Positions 39,064 through 48,166 of a DNA stretch of 64,000 bases are shown here, in pieces; the stretch's first letter is position 1; each line of letters opens with the position of its first letter. The position numbers were made by a program, and so were the translations under genes. The notes under the pieces are model-generated. The model was given only the letters and a program-made list of their open reading frames with translations. It did not search any database and was not told the DNA's origin. Source of the DNA: Rickettsiella endosymbiont of Dermanyssus gallinae (GTDB taxonomy: Bacteria > Pseudomonadota > Gammaproteobacteria > Diplorickettsiales > Diplorickettsiaceae); NCBI RefSeq assembly GCF_019285595.1, contig NZ_CP079094.1:1495001-1559000 (forward strand), written 5' to 3'.

Positions 39064-39148
39064 ATAAAATAGTTAAAAAACTTAACCACGGTCGCTTGGG
39101 CTTTTATGAACAGCCCTACTTTGTGGATAATTTTTTTAACTATTTTAT
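39064..39148. repeat. 85-base element with 17-base terminal inverted repeats
   Basis: ATAAAATAGTTAAAAAA at 39064-39080 is perfectly inverted at 39132-39148. Inside are CCAC/GTGG and GGGCT/AGCCC stems. It lies about 90 bases before the cyclase-like gene. Transposon-derived or terminator function cannot be told apart by eye. Confidence 0.75.
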
Positions 39149-39283
39149 AATTTTCCTATAATATGAAGCTGGTATAAACAAAACAGTAGTAAATGAGTTT
39201 TGTTTTGATCTATATAATTTTTAAGGATTGATAAGTTATGTCTGAACTTTCAAAAAAAAAATATTGTAGCGTTTGTAGATTTA

Positions 39284-39988
39284 TTGGGTTTTAAACAGGC
39301 CGTAGACTCCGGCACGGAGGAAAACAAAAAAGTAATATTTGAACTCCTTAAACAAATAAGGTGCGGAAAAAATAATAATTGCACTGCGCGTATTAATACA
39401 ACCGAATCAATTACTGAAATACAAATAGAACCCATAGTATCGACATTTTCAGATTTTATACTTATAGCTATTTTAGAAGAATTATTTAATGGAATTCTAT
39501 CTTTGCGACATGCGATAGTAGAAATATTAAATATCATTCAACAATTATCAAATTTTGCAATACAAAAAGGCTTTCTTATCCGTGGTGGAATATCAATCGG
39601 ATATTTTTTATATGATGACTGTATTCCTTTTGGAAAAGCTTACAATGATGCTTATATGTTAGAATCCAAAGAGGCAGTTTACCCGAGAATACTAGCTTCC
39701 CAAGAGGTGGTGGACTGCTTTAATTCAGACAAAAAATGGGGAACAAAAGAATACTTTCTGAAAGATGATATTGATGGGCGTTATTATTTGGATTATTTAC
39801 CGGCCGCTTTCACGGATCCAGCTCAAATTGATGTTTATCGGAAAATTATTCAAGCAAAAATAGCTGCATTAATGAATGATCCAATAAAAGATGAACACCA
39901 TAAGAGAATTTTAGATAAATGGTTGTGGTTTAAAAACTATTTTCAGTACACAATTGATAAAATTACCATAAATAATGCTTGTTGTTAG
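39284..39988 (+). CDS. Class III nucleotide-cyclase-like protein with 5' frameshift
   Basis: The open frame gives 234 residues. Its true start is probably ATG 39238 (MSELSKK...), put out of frame by a run of ten A at 39252-39261; with nine A the protein reads on as SKKNIVAFVDLLGFKQAV. The family shows the class III cyclase pattern: a first metal site FVDLLGF, a second acidic site in STFSDFILI, then RGGISIG and FGKAYNDAYMLES. Related cyclases occur in Pycsar-type antiphage systems, but no Pycsar effector is adjacent. Catalysis is unproven. Confidence 0.65.
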   Translation: MGFKQAVDSGTEENKKVIFELLKQIRCGKNNNCTARINTTESITEIQIEPIVSTFSDFILIAILEELFNGILSLRHAIVEILNIIQQLSNFAIQKGFLIRGGISIGYFLYDDCIPFGKAYNDAYMLESKEAVYPRILASQEVVDCFNSDKKWGTKEYFLKDDIDGRYYLDYLPAAFTDPAQIDVYRKIIQAKIAALMNDPIKDEHHKRILDKWLWFKNYFQYTIDKITINNACC

Positions 39989-40109
39989 TAACAGGATATT
40001 AAAACCAAGGGATTATCTCTTATTTTGTTACTTAAAGCGCACTAATGAACTTGACTACTGATTAAAAATAGAGTGAACTTTATATACAAGAATAATATGG
40101 ATAATCCTT

Positions 40110-40754
40110 TTGAAATTAACATCCCGTGATGTAGAGATTTTAAAATTTATCAATGAATTTGGCTTCTGTGAAATGCCACAGATCAACCAACGCTTTTCCT
40201 TGCGAAAACCCCGTAATTACCAATTACTCAGTAAACTAGTTCGTCATAATCTGTTACAGCATGAGCGAATTTTGTATAAAGAGCATGGCATATTTCGTTT
40301 AACTCAAGCCGGCGCACGTTTCACGACATTACCTCCCATGCGCCGAATCACCTTTGCAAATTATCACCATGATCGCATGGTAATAAATCTTCATATTAAG
40401 TTAATGGCAACTTATCCAGATGCCACCTGGATTAGCGAACGAAAGCTAAAGCATGAGAAATGTAAACTAGGCGTGGGTAAAGAAGGCCACTTACCGGATG
40501 GGATATTAGTGTTTCCCAATGGAATCCAGGCGGCTATTGAAGTAGAACTTACCTCTAAAAGCAGACAGCGTTTAGAGGATATTTTAAAAACCTATGCCAC
40601 CCAATTTGCTTTACAAGAAGTTTGGTATTTTTGTCATGAATCGATGGTGCCACGATTAAAAGAAGCGGCAAAAGCGATGCCTTTTGTCAAAATTTATGCG
40701 CTAAAAACATTTTTAGAAAAACAGCCCACTCACGTGCCTGCGCTTACAGGATAG
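40110..40754 (+). CDS. Winged-helix plus nuclease-like-fold protein (replication-relaxation / mobilisation type)
   Basis: 214 residues from a TTG start. An N-terminal winged helix (KLTSRDVEILKFINEFG ... QLLSKLVRHNLL) is followed by a C-terminal part with GHLPDGILVF and AAIEVELTSKS, resembling the acidic core of PD-(D/E)XK folds, as in Replic_Relax-like proteins. It sits directly before the coupling-protein gene, so a role in preparing DNA for transfer is plausible. It is the only nearby candidate for a relaxosome component; it is not a canonical relaxase. Confidence 0.55.
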   Translation: MKLTSRDVEILKFINEFGFCEMPQINQRFSLRKPRNYQLLSKLVRHNLLQHERILYKEHGIFRLTQAGARFTTLPPMRRITFANYHHDRMVINLHIKLMATYPDATWISERKLKHEKCKLGVGKEGHLPDGILVFPNGIQAAIEVELTSKSRQRLEDILKTYATQFALQEVWYFCHESMVPRLKEAAKAMPFVKIYALKTFLEKQPTHVPALTG

Positions 40755-40797
40755 TGTTTTATCGAACAACCACGAGAAATTATACAATGCGTGCTGA

Positions 40798-42438
40798 TTG
40801 GACTTTGTTGTTTTATGGCAAAGTATCGTCGGTTTGCTGGGTGCTTTGCTTTTTCTTATCTTAATTCGTGGACTTCGTTATTCCGTTTGGTCGATATTTT
40901 TAGTGGGTATGGTGTTGGCACTTGCCAGTATTTTATTGATCGAATGGCAATCACACTTCACCTTATCTTTTTTGGATTTTATTCACGCCGGCTTTGCAAC
41001 ACAGTATTTTTGGAAAGTGTTGTTTTCATATGGCTTTGGTACCGCCTATTTATTTGTTTATCAGCAGGTATTTTACTATGTGCTTGGCTTTCCATTAGTA
41101 TTTGCTGGTATTTTAGGCATGACCGAATGGATTCCGAATGCAACGCATGAATTTGAACTCAAAGCGATACGACGAGGCAAAGCCTCCTTGTCGAATCAAT
41201 CAGAATTTAATTGGAAAAAATACATTACTAATCCACATAAACGATTGCAAGAAGGAACGCTATTAGGCTTCTCTGCTAAACGAGAAGCGGTGGTTATCCC
41301 TGATCATGCTATCAATCAGATGCTCTTGGTATTGGGTACGACGGGCGGTGGTAAGACAGTGACTTTACGGCGCTTTTATCAACGGGCTGTGCAGCAAGCG
41401 TATCCCCTGATTATTATTGATGGAAAGCCCACCGAAGAAAACGTCGCTTGGTTACAGAAAAAAGCACAGGATCACGGCCGCACCTTCTATGGTTTTAACT
41501 GCGCGGATAAACACCATTATGATCCCCTCGCCCACGGTGGTTATACGGAACTTAAAGACAAGCTGATTAGTTTAAAAGATCAATGGGAAAACGATTATTA
41601 TCGCTCGATTGCTGAAGATTATTTGCAAACTACGTTTGAAGTGCTGTTATATTTGAACGAACCCTTTGATTTAAAGACCGTCGTTAATTGTTTAGATTTT
41701 CGAGAATTGGCACTTAAAGCACGTTCCATTGATGATGAAAAACTGAAAAACCGTGTACTGCGTTTACAACAGTATGACGCGAAAGATATTACGGGACTAC
41801 AGGCGCATTTGAACTTATTAATCCATTCTGAGCTCGGCGCTTTTTTTGAGAAAACAGATAATACCTTTAATTTAGAAGAAATCATTCAAACCAACAGTGT
41901 GGTGTATTTTGCCCTACCCGCCTTACGTTTTCCGAGTTTTGCCAAGGTTTTAGGCAAGTTAATTATTAATGATATTAAAGCGGTGATTGATCGTTTAGAA
42001 ACCAAACAACGCATTTTTACGGTATTTGATGAGTTCTCTGTCTTTGCTGGTGAGCAAGTATTAAACCTCGTGAATATGGGGCGCGGTAAAGGCATTCATG
42101 CGATTTTTGGTACGCAAGGCTTAGCGGATTTAAAGCGTGTTGATGACAATTTTGGTAATCAATTATTAAATTGCGTGAATACACTCATTTGTCATCGGTT
42201 GAATGATCATGAAAGCGCTGAAAGCGTAGCCAGTTGGATCGGCACACAAGATGGATTTGTTGTTACTGCCCAGATTAGTGAGGATAAATCAACGGGGATG
42301 GGTACAGCCAAACGCAATAAGTCATTCATTATTCATCCTGACTCTATTAAGCAAGAATTACAATCAGGCGAAGCCTTTTACATTAGCAAAGTGAATCAAT
42401 TTCAGCATAAAAAAGTAAAGATTATTTTTACAAAATAA
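40798..42438 (+). CDS. virD4: Type IV coupling protein (VirD4/TraD family ATPase)
   Basis: Inner-membrane ATPase linking substrate to the secretion channel. Start TTG 40798 follows an in-frame stop. Four hydrophobic segments occupy about residues 1-115. Walker A LGTTGGGKTV is near 179 and Walker B TVFDEFSVF near 406, followed by GRGKGIHAIFGTQGLADL. 546 residues. It comes before virB2 and is separated from it by a good terminator, so it may be a separate transcription unit. Confidence 0.9.
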   Translation: MDFVVLWQSIVGLLGALLFLILIRGLRYSVWSIFLVGMVLALASILLIEWQSHFTLSFLDFIHAGFATQYFWKVLFSYGFGTAYLFVYQQVFYYVLGFPLVFAGILGMTEWIPNATHEFELKAIRRGKASLSNQSEFNWKKYITNPHKRLQEGTLLGFSAKREAVVIPDHAINQMLLVLGTTGGGKTVTLRRFYQRAVQQAYPLIIIDGKPTEENVAWLQKKAQDHGRTFYGFNCADKHHYDPLAHGGYTELKDKLISLKDQWENDYYRSIAEDYLQTTFEVLLYLNEPFDLKTVVNCLDFRELALKARSIDDEKLKNRVLRLQQYDAKDITGLQAHLNLLIHSELGAFFEKTDNTFNLEEIIQTNSVVYFALPALRFPSFAKVLGKLIINDIKAVIDRLETKQRIFTVFDEFSVFAGEQVLNLVNMGRGKGIHAIFGTQGLADLKRVDDNFGNQLLNCVNTLICHRLNDHESAESVASWIGTQDGFVVTAQISEDKSTGMGTAKRNKSFIIHPDSIKQELQSGEAFYISKVNQFQHKKVKIIFTK

Positions 42439-42447
42439 TTAAAAAAA

Positions 42448-42470
42448 CACTATTTTTATAGTGATTTTTT
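42448..42470 (+). terminator. Intrinsic terminator after virD4
   Basis: CACTAT/ATAGTG stem with a TTTT loop at 42448-42463, followed by a run of six T. It divides virD4 from virB2. Confidence 0.7.
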
Positions 42471-42522
42471 ATAAAAATTAAGTTAAAATAAGTGAATCAA
42501 ATACTATCCTTTTTATTAAAAA

Positions 42523-42834
42523 ATGTCATTACGAAAAGGGAAAAAAAGAAGATTCAAATTAATCTATTTAGCACTAAGTCTTTTCTTGTTTTTCCCTTCC
42601 CTGTCATGGGCTTTTGGCGGCGAAACACCCGTTAGTCAAGGCCTTAGTTATATTATTGATGCTATTTTTGGCACCACAGGAATAGCGCTTGCGACCGTTT
42701 CTATTTTTAGCGTGGGAATAGCATGTGCATACCATTATTTTGAGTGGGCAATATTTTGGCAAACGTTACTCGGCATATCCGTTATGTTTGGTGCCGACGG
42801 TGCAGTAAGAGTGATACATAGCCTTTTGCATTAA
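42523..42834 (+). CDS. virB2: VirB2/TrbC-type pilin subunit
   Basis: 103 residues. Basic N-terminus, signal peptide ending near LSWAFGG (about residue 30), then two hydrophobic helices (FGTTGIALATVSIFSVGIACA and the C-terminal WQTLLGISVMFGA), as in major T4SS pilins. First gene of the virB run. Confidence 0.85.
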   Translation: MSLRKGKKRRFKLIYLALSLFLFFPSLSWAFGGETPVSQGLSYIIDAIFGTTGIALATVSIFSVGIACAYHYFEWAIFWQTLLGISVMFGADGAVRVIHSLLH

Positions 42835-42854
42835 AAACGATAATAAGGAGTAGC

Positions 42855-43151
42855 ATGAAAGAATATCCGATCGAAATTGATTCTTTAGCACTCGCCTTAA
42901 CACGACCTGCCCTATTTATGGGCATACCGATGCGTCTATTTTTCGCTAATCTAGGGGGAAACATAATTATTTGTCTTAATCTGCATTCTTTAATCGGTAT
43001 CCCCTTGTTTGGTGTCATACATCTAATTTTATTTCGACTAACGATGAAAGATTTACAATTTTTTCGAGTCTGGCACAAATACATCACCCAAACGCCGCCG
43101 GTCTTAAACTGTGGCTTTTGGGGTGGAACGAATAGTTATTCGCCAGGATAA
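42855..43151 (+). CDS. virB3: VirB3-type membrane protein
   Basis: 98 residues, with the family's LALTRPALFMGIPMRLFF opening and one long hydrophobic region (about 28-60). Between virB2 and virB4 as in other P-type systems. Confidence 0.85.
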   Translation: MKEYPIEIDSLALALTRPALFMGIPMRLFFANLGGNIIICLNLHSLIGIPLFGVIHLILFRLTMKDLQFFRVWHKYITQTPPVLNCGFWGGTNSYSPG

Positions 43152-43166
43152 AATAGGCTTTCTAGA

Positions 43167-45335
43167 ATGAAAAAACTAAAAAAGCGTAAATTTAAGCCCT
43201 CAGAGCGATTGCTGCGAGTAGAAGCCAATGCGTCACGGCACATTAATATCGTAGGACACTATGACGATAATACCTTGATCGACAAAAGCGGGAAACTCAT
43301 TCAAATTATTAAATTATCGGGTATTGATGGACTCGCGCAAGGTGAAGCAACATTAGATGCCTATAAAAATCGTCGTAATAGTTTATTAAAAAGCTTTTCC
43401 TCTGAATATGCTATTTATTTTTGGATAATACGTCGCCAGACGACTGATTTTACCGAGGGTGAATTTAAACCAGGCTTTGCACAGCAATTAAATACAAAGT
43501 ATCGCCAGCAAATTCAGCAACGGCCAATGTTTCAAAATGAAATTTATTTAGGAATTGTTACTAAGCCGGCGGAAGGAATTTTAAATCAAGGGTTTGATTG
43601 GTTTAAAAAACTAAACCACCAAGCTGATCGTGCTGCACAGCAACAACAAACACTTAAAACACATGAAGCCTTAACAGCAGCAACCCAAAAAATATTACAA
43701 ACCTTATCGGATTATCAACCTCAGTTATTGAGTGTTTATCAAAAAGACGGCATTACATTTTCTGCGCCTTTAACGTTTATCGGTCAACTGATCAATGGGG
43801 ATAAGCTATCTATCCCCTTACTCAAACAGGATGCTTCCTGTTATCTACCTCGAAAACGATTATTTTTTAATCGGCATAGCGGCAGCCTTGAACTGCGTGC
43901 TAATGATCAATTAAAACAATTTGCCGCTGTCATTTCGATTAAGGCGTATCCCGCCATGACCTACCAAGGGATATTAGATGGCCTTAATTCACTACGCATA
44001 GACTATACACTCACCCAATCGTTCCGGTTTTATGATCGTTACCTTTCTAAAAAACGTTTACGTGATCAGCAATACGATATGCGGCAAACCAAAGAGGAAT
44101 CGATACGACAAACCGAACAACTTGATGACTCGTTTGATGATACGGCTAGTGGCGAAGTCAATTACGGTAAACATCATTTTAGCTTGGTTTGCTATGCTGA
44201 CACCTTAGAACAATTAAACCAATACGTGAGCGAAATTACCGCCTTATTATCCGATCGCGATATCGTCTGTGTTCGAGAAGATGTGGCGTGTGAGTCTAGT
44301 TTTTGGGCACAACTACCAGGGAATTTTGATTACATCGTACGAGAATCCGATATCTCGACTAAAAATATCGCCGCCTTTGCGAGCTTACATGATTCGCCTT
44401 TGGGTCAACGTGATCATAATTTCTGGGGTGATGCGGTCACGGTATTAGAAACCTTATCCGGTAGTCCGTATTATTTTAATTTTCACTATAAGGACGTTGG
44501 CAATTTTATGGTGGTGGGTGCCACGGGTAGTGGAAAAACTGTCCTTGTTGGATTTCTGATTGCCCAGAGTATGAAATTTGGCGGCAAACGTGTGATCTTT
44601 GATAAAGATCGCGGATTGGAAATCTTAGTTAGAGCCTTAGGGGGCATCTATGAAGTGTTAAAGCCAGGTATGGACACTGGCTTTAATCCTTGTCAATTGG
44701 CGGATACGTCAGAAAACCGCACTTTTCTATTACAACTCTTTAAACAACTTTTAAAATCACCGACTAACCCATTGGACGAATCCGATATCAAAGTGATAGA
44801 AGAAGCCATTACCGGCTTGTATCGTTTGGATTCAAGTGAAAGACAATTTTGTCATGTAGCACCGTTTTTCGGTAAAAATAGTAAAGGATCACTGCGCGCA
44901 CGGTTTGAGTCATGGCACAGTGGCCGTGAAAATAGTTGGTTATTTGATAATGCACAGGATTGTTTTGAACAGCAGCATTATGATTCCGATGTCATTGGCT
45001 TGGATTTAAGTCATATCCTAAAGGATGAAAGCTGCAAAACACCGACTTTAATGTATTTATTACATCGTTTTGGTCAGCAACTGGAAGGTCAACGTGGCAT
45101 GTTCTTTCTTGATGAAGGCTGGTTAGCCTTACAAGACGGGTATTTTAAAAATATTATCAGCGATTTATCTCGTACACCGCGCAAGAAAAACAATTGCTTT
45201 GGTTTAGCCACACAGGCCGCTTACGATACGACCGCATCAAAAGTTACCAGGTTATTAACGAAGCGGCGGCCTGTAAGATATTTTTCCCTAATCCCAGCGC
45301 CGATCAAAAAACTTATATTGATGGCTTTGGTTTAA
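43167..45335 (+). CDS. virB4: VirB4-type secretion ATPase, N-terminal 90 percent (frameshifted)
   Basis: Energises pilus assembly and transfer. N-terminal domain (about 1-430), Walker A VGATGSGKT (about 450), Walker B GMFFLDEGWLAL (about 645). After KVTR near 45251 the frame reads out of family and stops at 45335. The expected continuation (NEAAACKIFFPNPSADQ) is one frame away and runs to 45583. One missing base around 45252 explains it. Either a real inactivating mutation, a sequencing error or recoding. Confidence 0.9.
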   Translation: MKKLKKRKFKPSERLLRVEANASRHINIVGHYDDNTLIDKSGKLIQIIKLSGIDGLAQGEATLDAYKNRRNSLLKSFSSEYAIYFWIIRRQTTDFTEGEFKPGFAQQLNTKYRQQIQQRPMFQNEIYLGIVTKPAEGILNQGFDWFKKLNHQADRAAQQQQTLKTHEALTAATQKILQTLSDYQPQLLSVYQKDGITFSAPLTFIGQLINGDKLSIPLLKQDASCYLPRKRLFFNRHSGSLELRANDQLKQFAAVISIKAYPAMTYQGILDGLNSLRIDYTLTQSFRFYDRYLSKKRLRDQQYDMRQTKEESIRQTEQLDDSFDDTASGEVNYGKHHFSLVCYADTLEQLNQYVSEITALLSDRDIVCVREDVACESSFWAQLPGNFDYIVRESDISTKNIAAFASLHDSPLGQRDHNFWGDAVTVLETLSGSPYYFNFHYKDVGNFMVVGATGSGKTVLVGFLIAQSMKFGGKRVIFDKDRGLEILVRALGGIYEVLKPGMDTGFNPCQLADTSENRTFLLQLFKQLLKSPTNPLDESDIKVIEEAITGLYRLDSSERQFCHVAPFFGKNSKGSLRARFESWHSGRENSWLFDNAQDCFEQQHYDSDVIGLDLSHILKDESCKTPTLMYLLHRFGQQLEGQRGMFFLDEGWLALQDGYFKNIISDLSRTPRKKNNCFGLATQAAYDTTASKVTRLLTKRRPVRYFSLIPAPIKKLILMALV

Positions 45336-45583
45336 GTGAACGCGAATTTGAATTGATTAAAACATTACCCGATGACAGTCATTATTTTTTACTCAATTAC
45401 GGTCGCGGTAAAGAATCTGTGGTACTCAGAGCAAACCTACTCGGTTTAGAAGACGAGATTGCCATTATTTCAGGACGTACAGAAACGGTGGCATTGCTGG
45501 ATCGGATTCGTGTTGAAGTGGGTAATGATCCCGCTGTATGGCTACCGATTTTTCATCAGCAGAGAAAATCTCATGCGGCGTAA
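45252..45583 (+). pseudogene. virB4: VirB4, C-terminal remainder in another frame
   Basis: Continues the VirB4 sequence with KIFFPNPSADQKTYIDGFGL and REFELIKTLPDDSHYFLLNYG, the C-terminal ATPase region, to 45583. With the upstream part it would give a protein of about 805 residues. It overlaps the virB5 start by 11 bases, as expected for an originally intact coupled operon. Confidence 0.85.
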
Positions 45584-46259
45584 CGTGGTCAAATTTATCC
45601 TCTTAAGCTTATTGATACTTTGCCCCTTAAAGAGTTATGCAGACCCTTTCATTAGCAGCGTGTTGCAAATTGCGTCACAAATCAAAGATTATCAAATGCA
45701 AATGGCCGATATCCAATCGACAATTCAACGCTTAGATAGTCAGATACAACAGGCAGTATCTGGTCACTCGGAATGGGGAAATTGGCAATTTAACGATTTT
45801 AACTCTTGGGGACTTAATGCGGATCGTTGGAGTTCGCTTTTAAATAGTACGGTCAATGGCGATACTAATAGTCAATTAGGATCAATGCTGCGTTTATTAT
45901 CGCGAGAGTTTCCATTAGCCGTGGAACTTTACAATCGTGTTAATCCGAACAAATCCGATCAAAAATTCTATAGCTTAAAAGCAAAAACTGCGTTAGTAGC
46001 AAGAGCCGCCAGCCAATTGAGCTACGATAAAATTCAAGAACAAATTAACTATACGAACCAGTTGCGCCAACAAATTGGTACCACCTCTACCTTAAAAGAA
46101 GCGGTTGATCTCTCAAGCCGTCTAACCATCGAAAATAATTTGATTCAGATTGAAGTATTGCGTCAATTAGCGCTTATGAATCAACAGCATGCGATTGATG
46201 CACAAGCTGAGATCAATGATGAATTAGAGAATGCACGTTTTGTTGATGCGATGAGGTAA
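45573..46259 (+). CDS. virB5: VirB5-type minor pilin
   Basis: 228 residues from ATG 45573; the frame is open further upstream, but this start gives a signal peptide (FILLSLLILCPLKSYADP). The mature part is helical with QIKDYQMQMADIQSTIQRLD near the N-terminus, as in VirB5/TraC proteins. Located after virB4. Confidence 0.8.
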   Translation: MRRNVVKFILLSLLILCPLKSYADPFISSVLQIASQIKDYQMQMADIQSTIQRLDSQIQQAVSGHSEWGNWQFNDFNSWGLNADRWSSLLNSTVNGDTNSQLGSMLRLLSREFPLAVELYNRVNPNKSDQKFYSLKAKTALVARAASQLSYDKIQEQINYTNQLRQQIGTTSTLKEAVDLSSRLTIENNLIQIEVLRQLALMNQQHAIDAQAEINDELENARFVDAMR

Positions 46260-46279
46260 CACATGAAGGAATATCCACT

Positions 46280-46411
46280 ATGTCAAAACTAACGCCGTAT
46301 ATCACCTTAATTTTATTTTTAGGCATTTGTCTTGTGAGCTGTGCCGCAGAACCCCTACGGGCACCGTGTGATGCGATGGTGCTGGCTAAAACAAAAATTA
46401 ATACATGGTAA
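46280..46411 (+). CDS. virB7: VirB7-like lipoprotein, 43 residues
   Basis: A short frame between virB5 and virB6: positively charged start, hydrophobic stretch YITLILFLGICLVSC with lipobox LVSC (Cys21), then CAAEPLRAPCDAM. VirB7 proteins are small outer-membrane lipoproteins that bind VirB9, and this is their usual position. Its stop overlaps the virB6 start region. Confidence 0.7.
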   Translation: MSKLTPYITLILFLGICLVSCAAEPLRAPCDAMVLAKTKINTW

Positions 46412-47409
46412 TGCTTTTTGCCGAAAGCTTTATTACGGATACGTTAGCGGCGGTTGATGAGGTCATTGGCTACTTTGTGCATACGACCTATGAACAATGG
46501 GTACAACACTATAGCAACACCTTAGTCGCATTGAGCACCCTTTATATTATGTTACTCGGCTATCGTTTTCTCATACGTACCTTGGATGCCGATTTAATGA
46601 CTATTTGTCGGCATCTGATCGTTTTATCGATTGTTTGTAGTTTATGTACCAATTGGTCGCTTTATCATTTATTGATCTATGACGTGTTCACTAACGAACC
46701 CAATTATATCGCACAAATGATCGGACAAGCCCCAGGCCATGCCACCTCTCATGACTCCGTTGCACAAGGATTAAATCAAATCTTTAGCACGGGTATGGGC
46801 GCTGCAAAAATGATGTTTAACAAAAGCATTCGTCTTTTTTTCTGTGCGGCGGCTGTCTTTGTCTTTACTTTTTTATGTTGTATCTGTGCGTTAGGACTTT
46901 TAGTTTACGCCAAATTAGCGATGGCCATTGCCTTGGCGCTAGCGCCACTTTTTTTAACCTTTGTATTATTTGAATCCACACGCGGTTGGTTTGTAAGTTG
47001 GTTAGGAAAACTATTTAATTTTTCACTGGTACCTATCATCACCACCGGCATCCTGGCGTTGATGCTATCTGTTATCCATCTGGTGTTACCGGATTTAATT
47101 TATGAAGCCAGTGTCGGTAAACCGAATCTTTTTACCATGGGAATTTTTGGCGGATTATCGTTAGTCACTGCGTTTCTATTAAAACAAAGCTTATCCATCG
47201 CTGGCACTTTAAGCGCAGGGCTTACCTTAGCCGCCTTAAGCCAAGTCGGCGGTATGGTCAAATCAGCTCTAAAGAATAGTGGTATTCATGCCGCCGCCAA
47301 TTTAGCCGGTCAAGGTTTTAACACTGCGCGCCGTGCATTCTCAAATCGTGCTGCCGCCCAAAAACACGCCTCGATTAATGAAGCAGTACAACAAGGAAAA
47401 AATCATTAA
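46405..47409 (+). CDS. virB6: VirB6/TrbL-type polytopic membrane protein
   Basis: 334 residues with about six hydrophobic helices, including the conserved central block ALGLLVYAKLAMAIALALAPLF followed by FLTFVLFESTRGWF. Two starts are possible (46405 or 46411); the second overlaps the virB7 stop. Forms part of the inner-membrane channel. Confidence 0.87.
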   Translation: MVMLFAESFITDTLAAVDEVIGYFVHTTYEQWVQHYSNTLVALSTLYIMLLGYRFLIRTLDADLMTICRHLIVLSIVCSLCTNWSLYHLLIYDVFTNEPNYIAQMIGQAPGHATSHDSVAQGLNQIFSTGMGAAKMMFNKSIRLFFCAAAVFVFTFLCCICALGLLVYAKLAMAIALALAPLFLTFVLFESTRGWFVSWLGKLFNFSLVPIITTGILALMLSVIHLVLPDLIYEASVGKPNLFTMGIFGGLSLVTAFLLKQSLSIAGTLSAGLTLAALSQVGGMVKSALKNSGIHAAANLAGQGFNTARRAFSNRAAAQKHASINEAVQQGKNH

Positions 47410-47449
47410 ATCGGGTTGCTTTTTAAATAACAAAAAATAGTAAAAAACG

Positions 47450-48166
47450 ATGCATGATACAAAAGAAATTAACAGTGATCTGAAACAAGCGTATTACCAA
47501 ACGGCAACGGATTGGCGTTACGATATCTATCAAAATAAAAGTGTTTGGTTACGTTATTCACTCATCGGTAATGCCGGATTATTACTGACTTTGTTACTGG
47601 CACTCCTCACGCTGGTTTGTTTAGTACCACTCAAACAAAAAGTACCTTATCTGTATACGTTTAATCATGCGACCGGCGAAATAACCAAGCTAGGTGAATT
47701 AGAACCCACACACTTAACGGCCAATTGGCAATTGACACGTTATTTTCTGATTCACTATGTGATGAATCGTGAAAATTATGATCGTGATGATTTAGAGCGT
47801 CCGTATCAATTAGCCTGGGCGCAATCCAGTCCAACGATTCGTCAACAATATGATGCGGAAGTCGATAGCAATGCACCCACGTCACCGTATCAAAAACACG
47901 GTAAAGATAAAACGATTAGAGTAAGTAAAGTATGGCCTTCTCGTTTAAATGACCACACAGCCGTTATTCGATTTGAAAAGCAGTTACGTGATAAACGCAC
48001 TAATACACAACAAATCGCGTATGAACAAGCTATTGTGAAGTGGCAATATCAATCCGTTAAAGCCACGCAAACGCAACTAGATAGAAATCCACTCGGATTT
48101 ACCGTGACGTATTACCAAGTAACGCCCGTGAGTTTAAGCACTGAAGAAGGAAAACAAAATGAATAA
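47450..48166 (+). CDS. virB8: VirB8-type bitopic scaffold protein
   Basis: 238 residues: short cytoplasmic N-terminus, one membrane helix (about 42-62), and a periplasmic NTF2-like domain with ANWQLTRYFLIHYVMNRENYD and NPLGFTVTYYQVTP, both typical of VirB8. Its end overlaps virB9 by 8 bases. Confidence 0.88.
   Translation: MHDTKEINSDLKQAYYQTATDWRYDIYQNKSVWLRYSLIGNAGLLLTLLLALLTLVCLVPLKQKVPYLYTFNHATGEITKLGELEPTHLTANWQLTRYFLIHYVMNRENYDRDDLERPYQLAWAQSSPTIRQQYDAEVDSNAPTSPYQKHGKDKTIRVSKVWPSRLNDHTAVIRFEKQLRDKRTNTQQIAYEQAIVKWQYQSVKATQTQLDRNPLGFTVTYYQVTPVSLSTEEGKQNE

Larger units (their letters stand above)
38358..39237. other. 880-base stretch without a convincing gene, holding two long palindromic elements
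   Basis: AT-rich; the only frame (about 61 codons at 38451-38636, minus) has no recognisable features. The notable content is the structured elements at 38906-39003 and 39064-39148, listed separately, and a purine-rich stretch between them. Confidence 0.6.

Noticed and set aside
39238-39988. Complete Pycsar defence system
   Set aside because: Only the cyclase-like half is present; neighbouring genes are a palindromic gap and the transfer locus, with no TM or TIR effector.
40791-41150. 119-codon frame overlapping the start of virD4
   Set aside because: Shadow of the coupling-protein gene in another frame; the virD4 frame has clear motifs.
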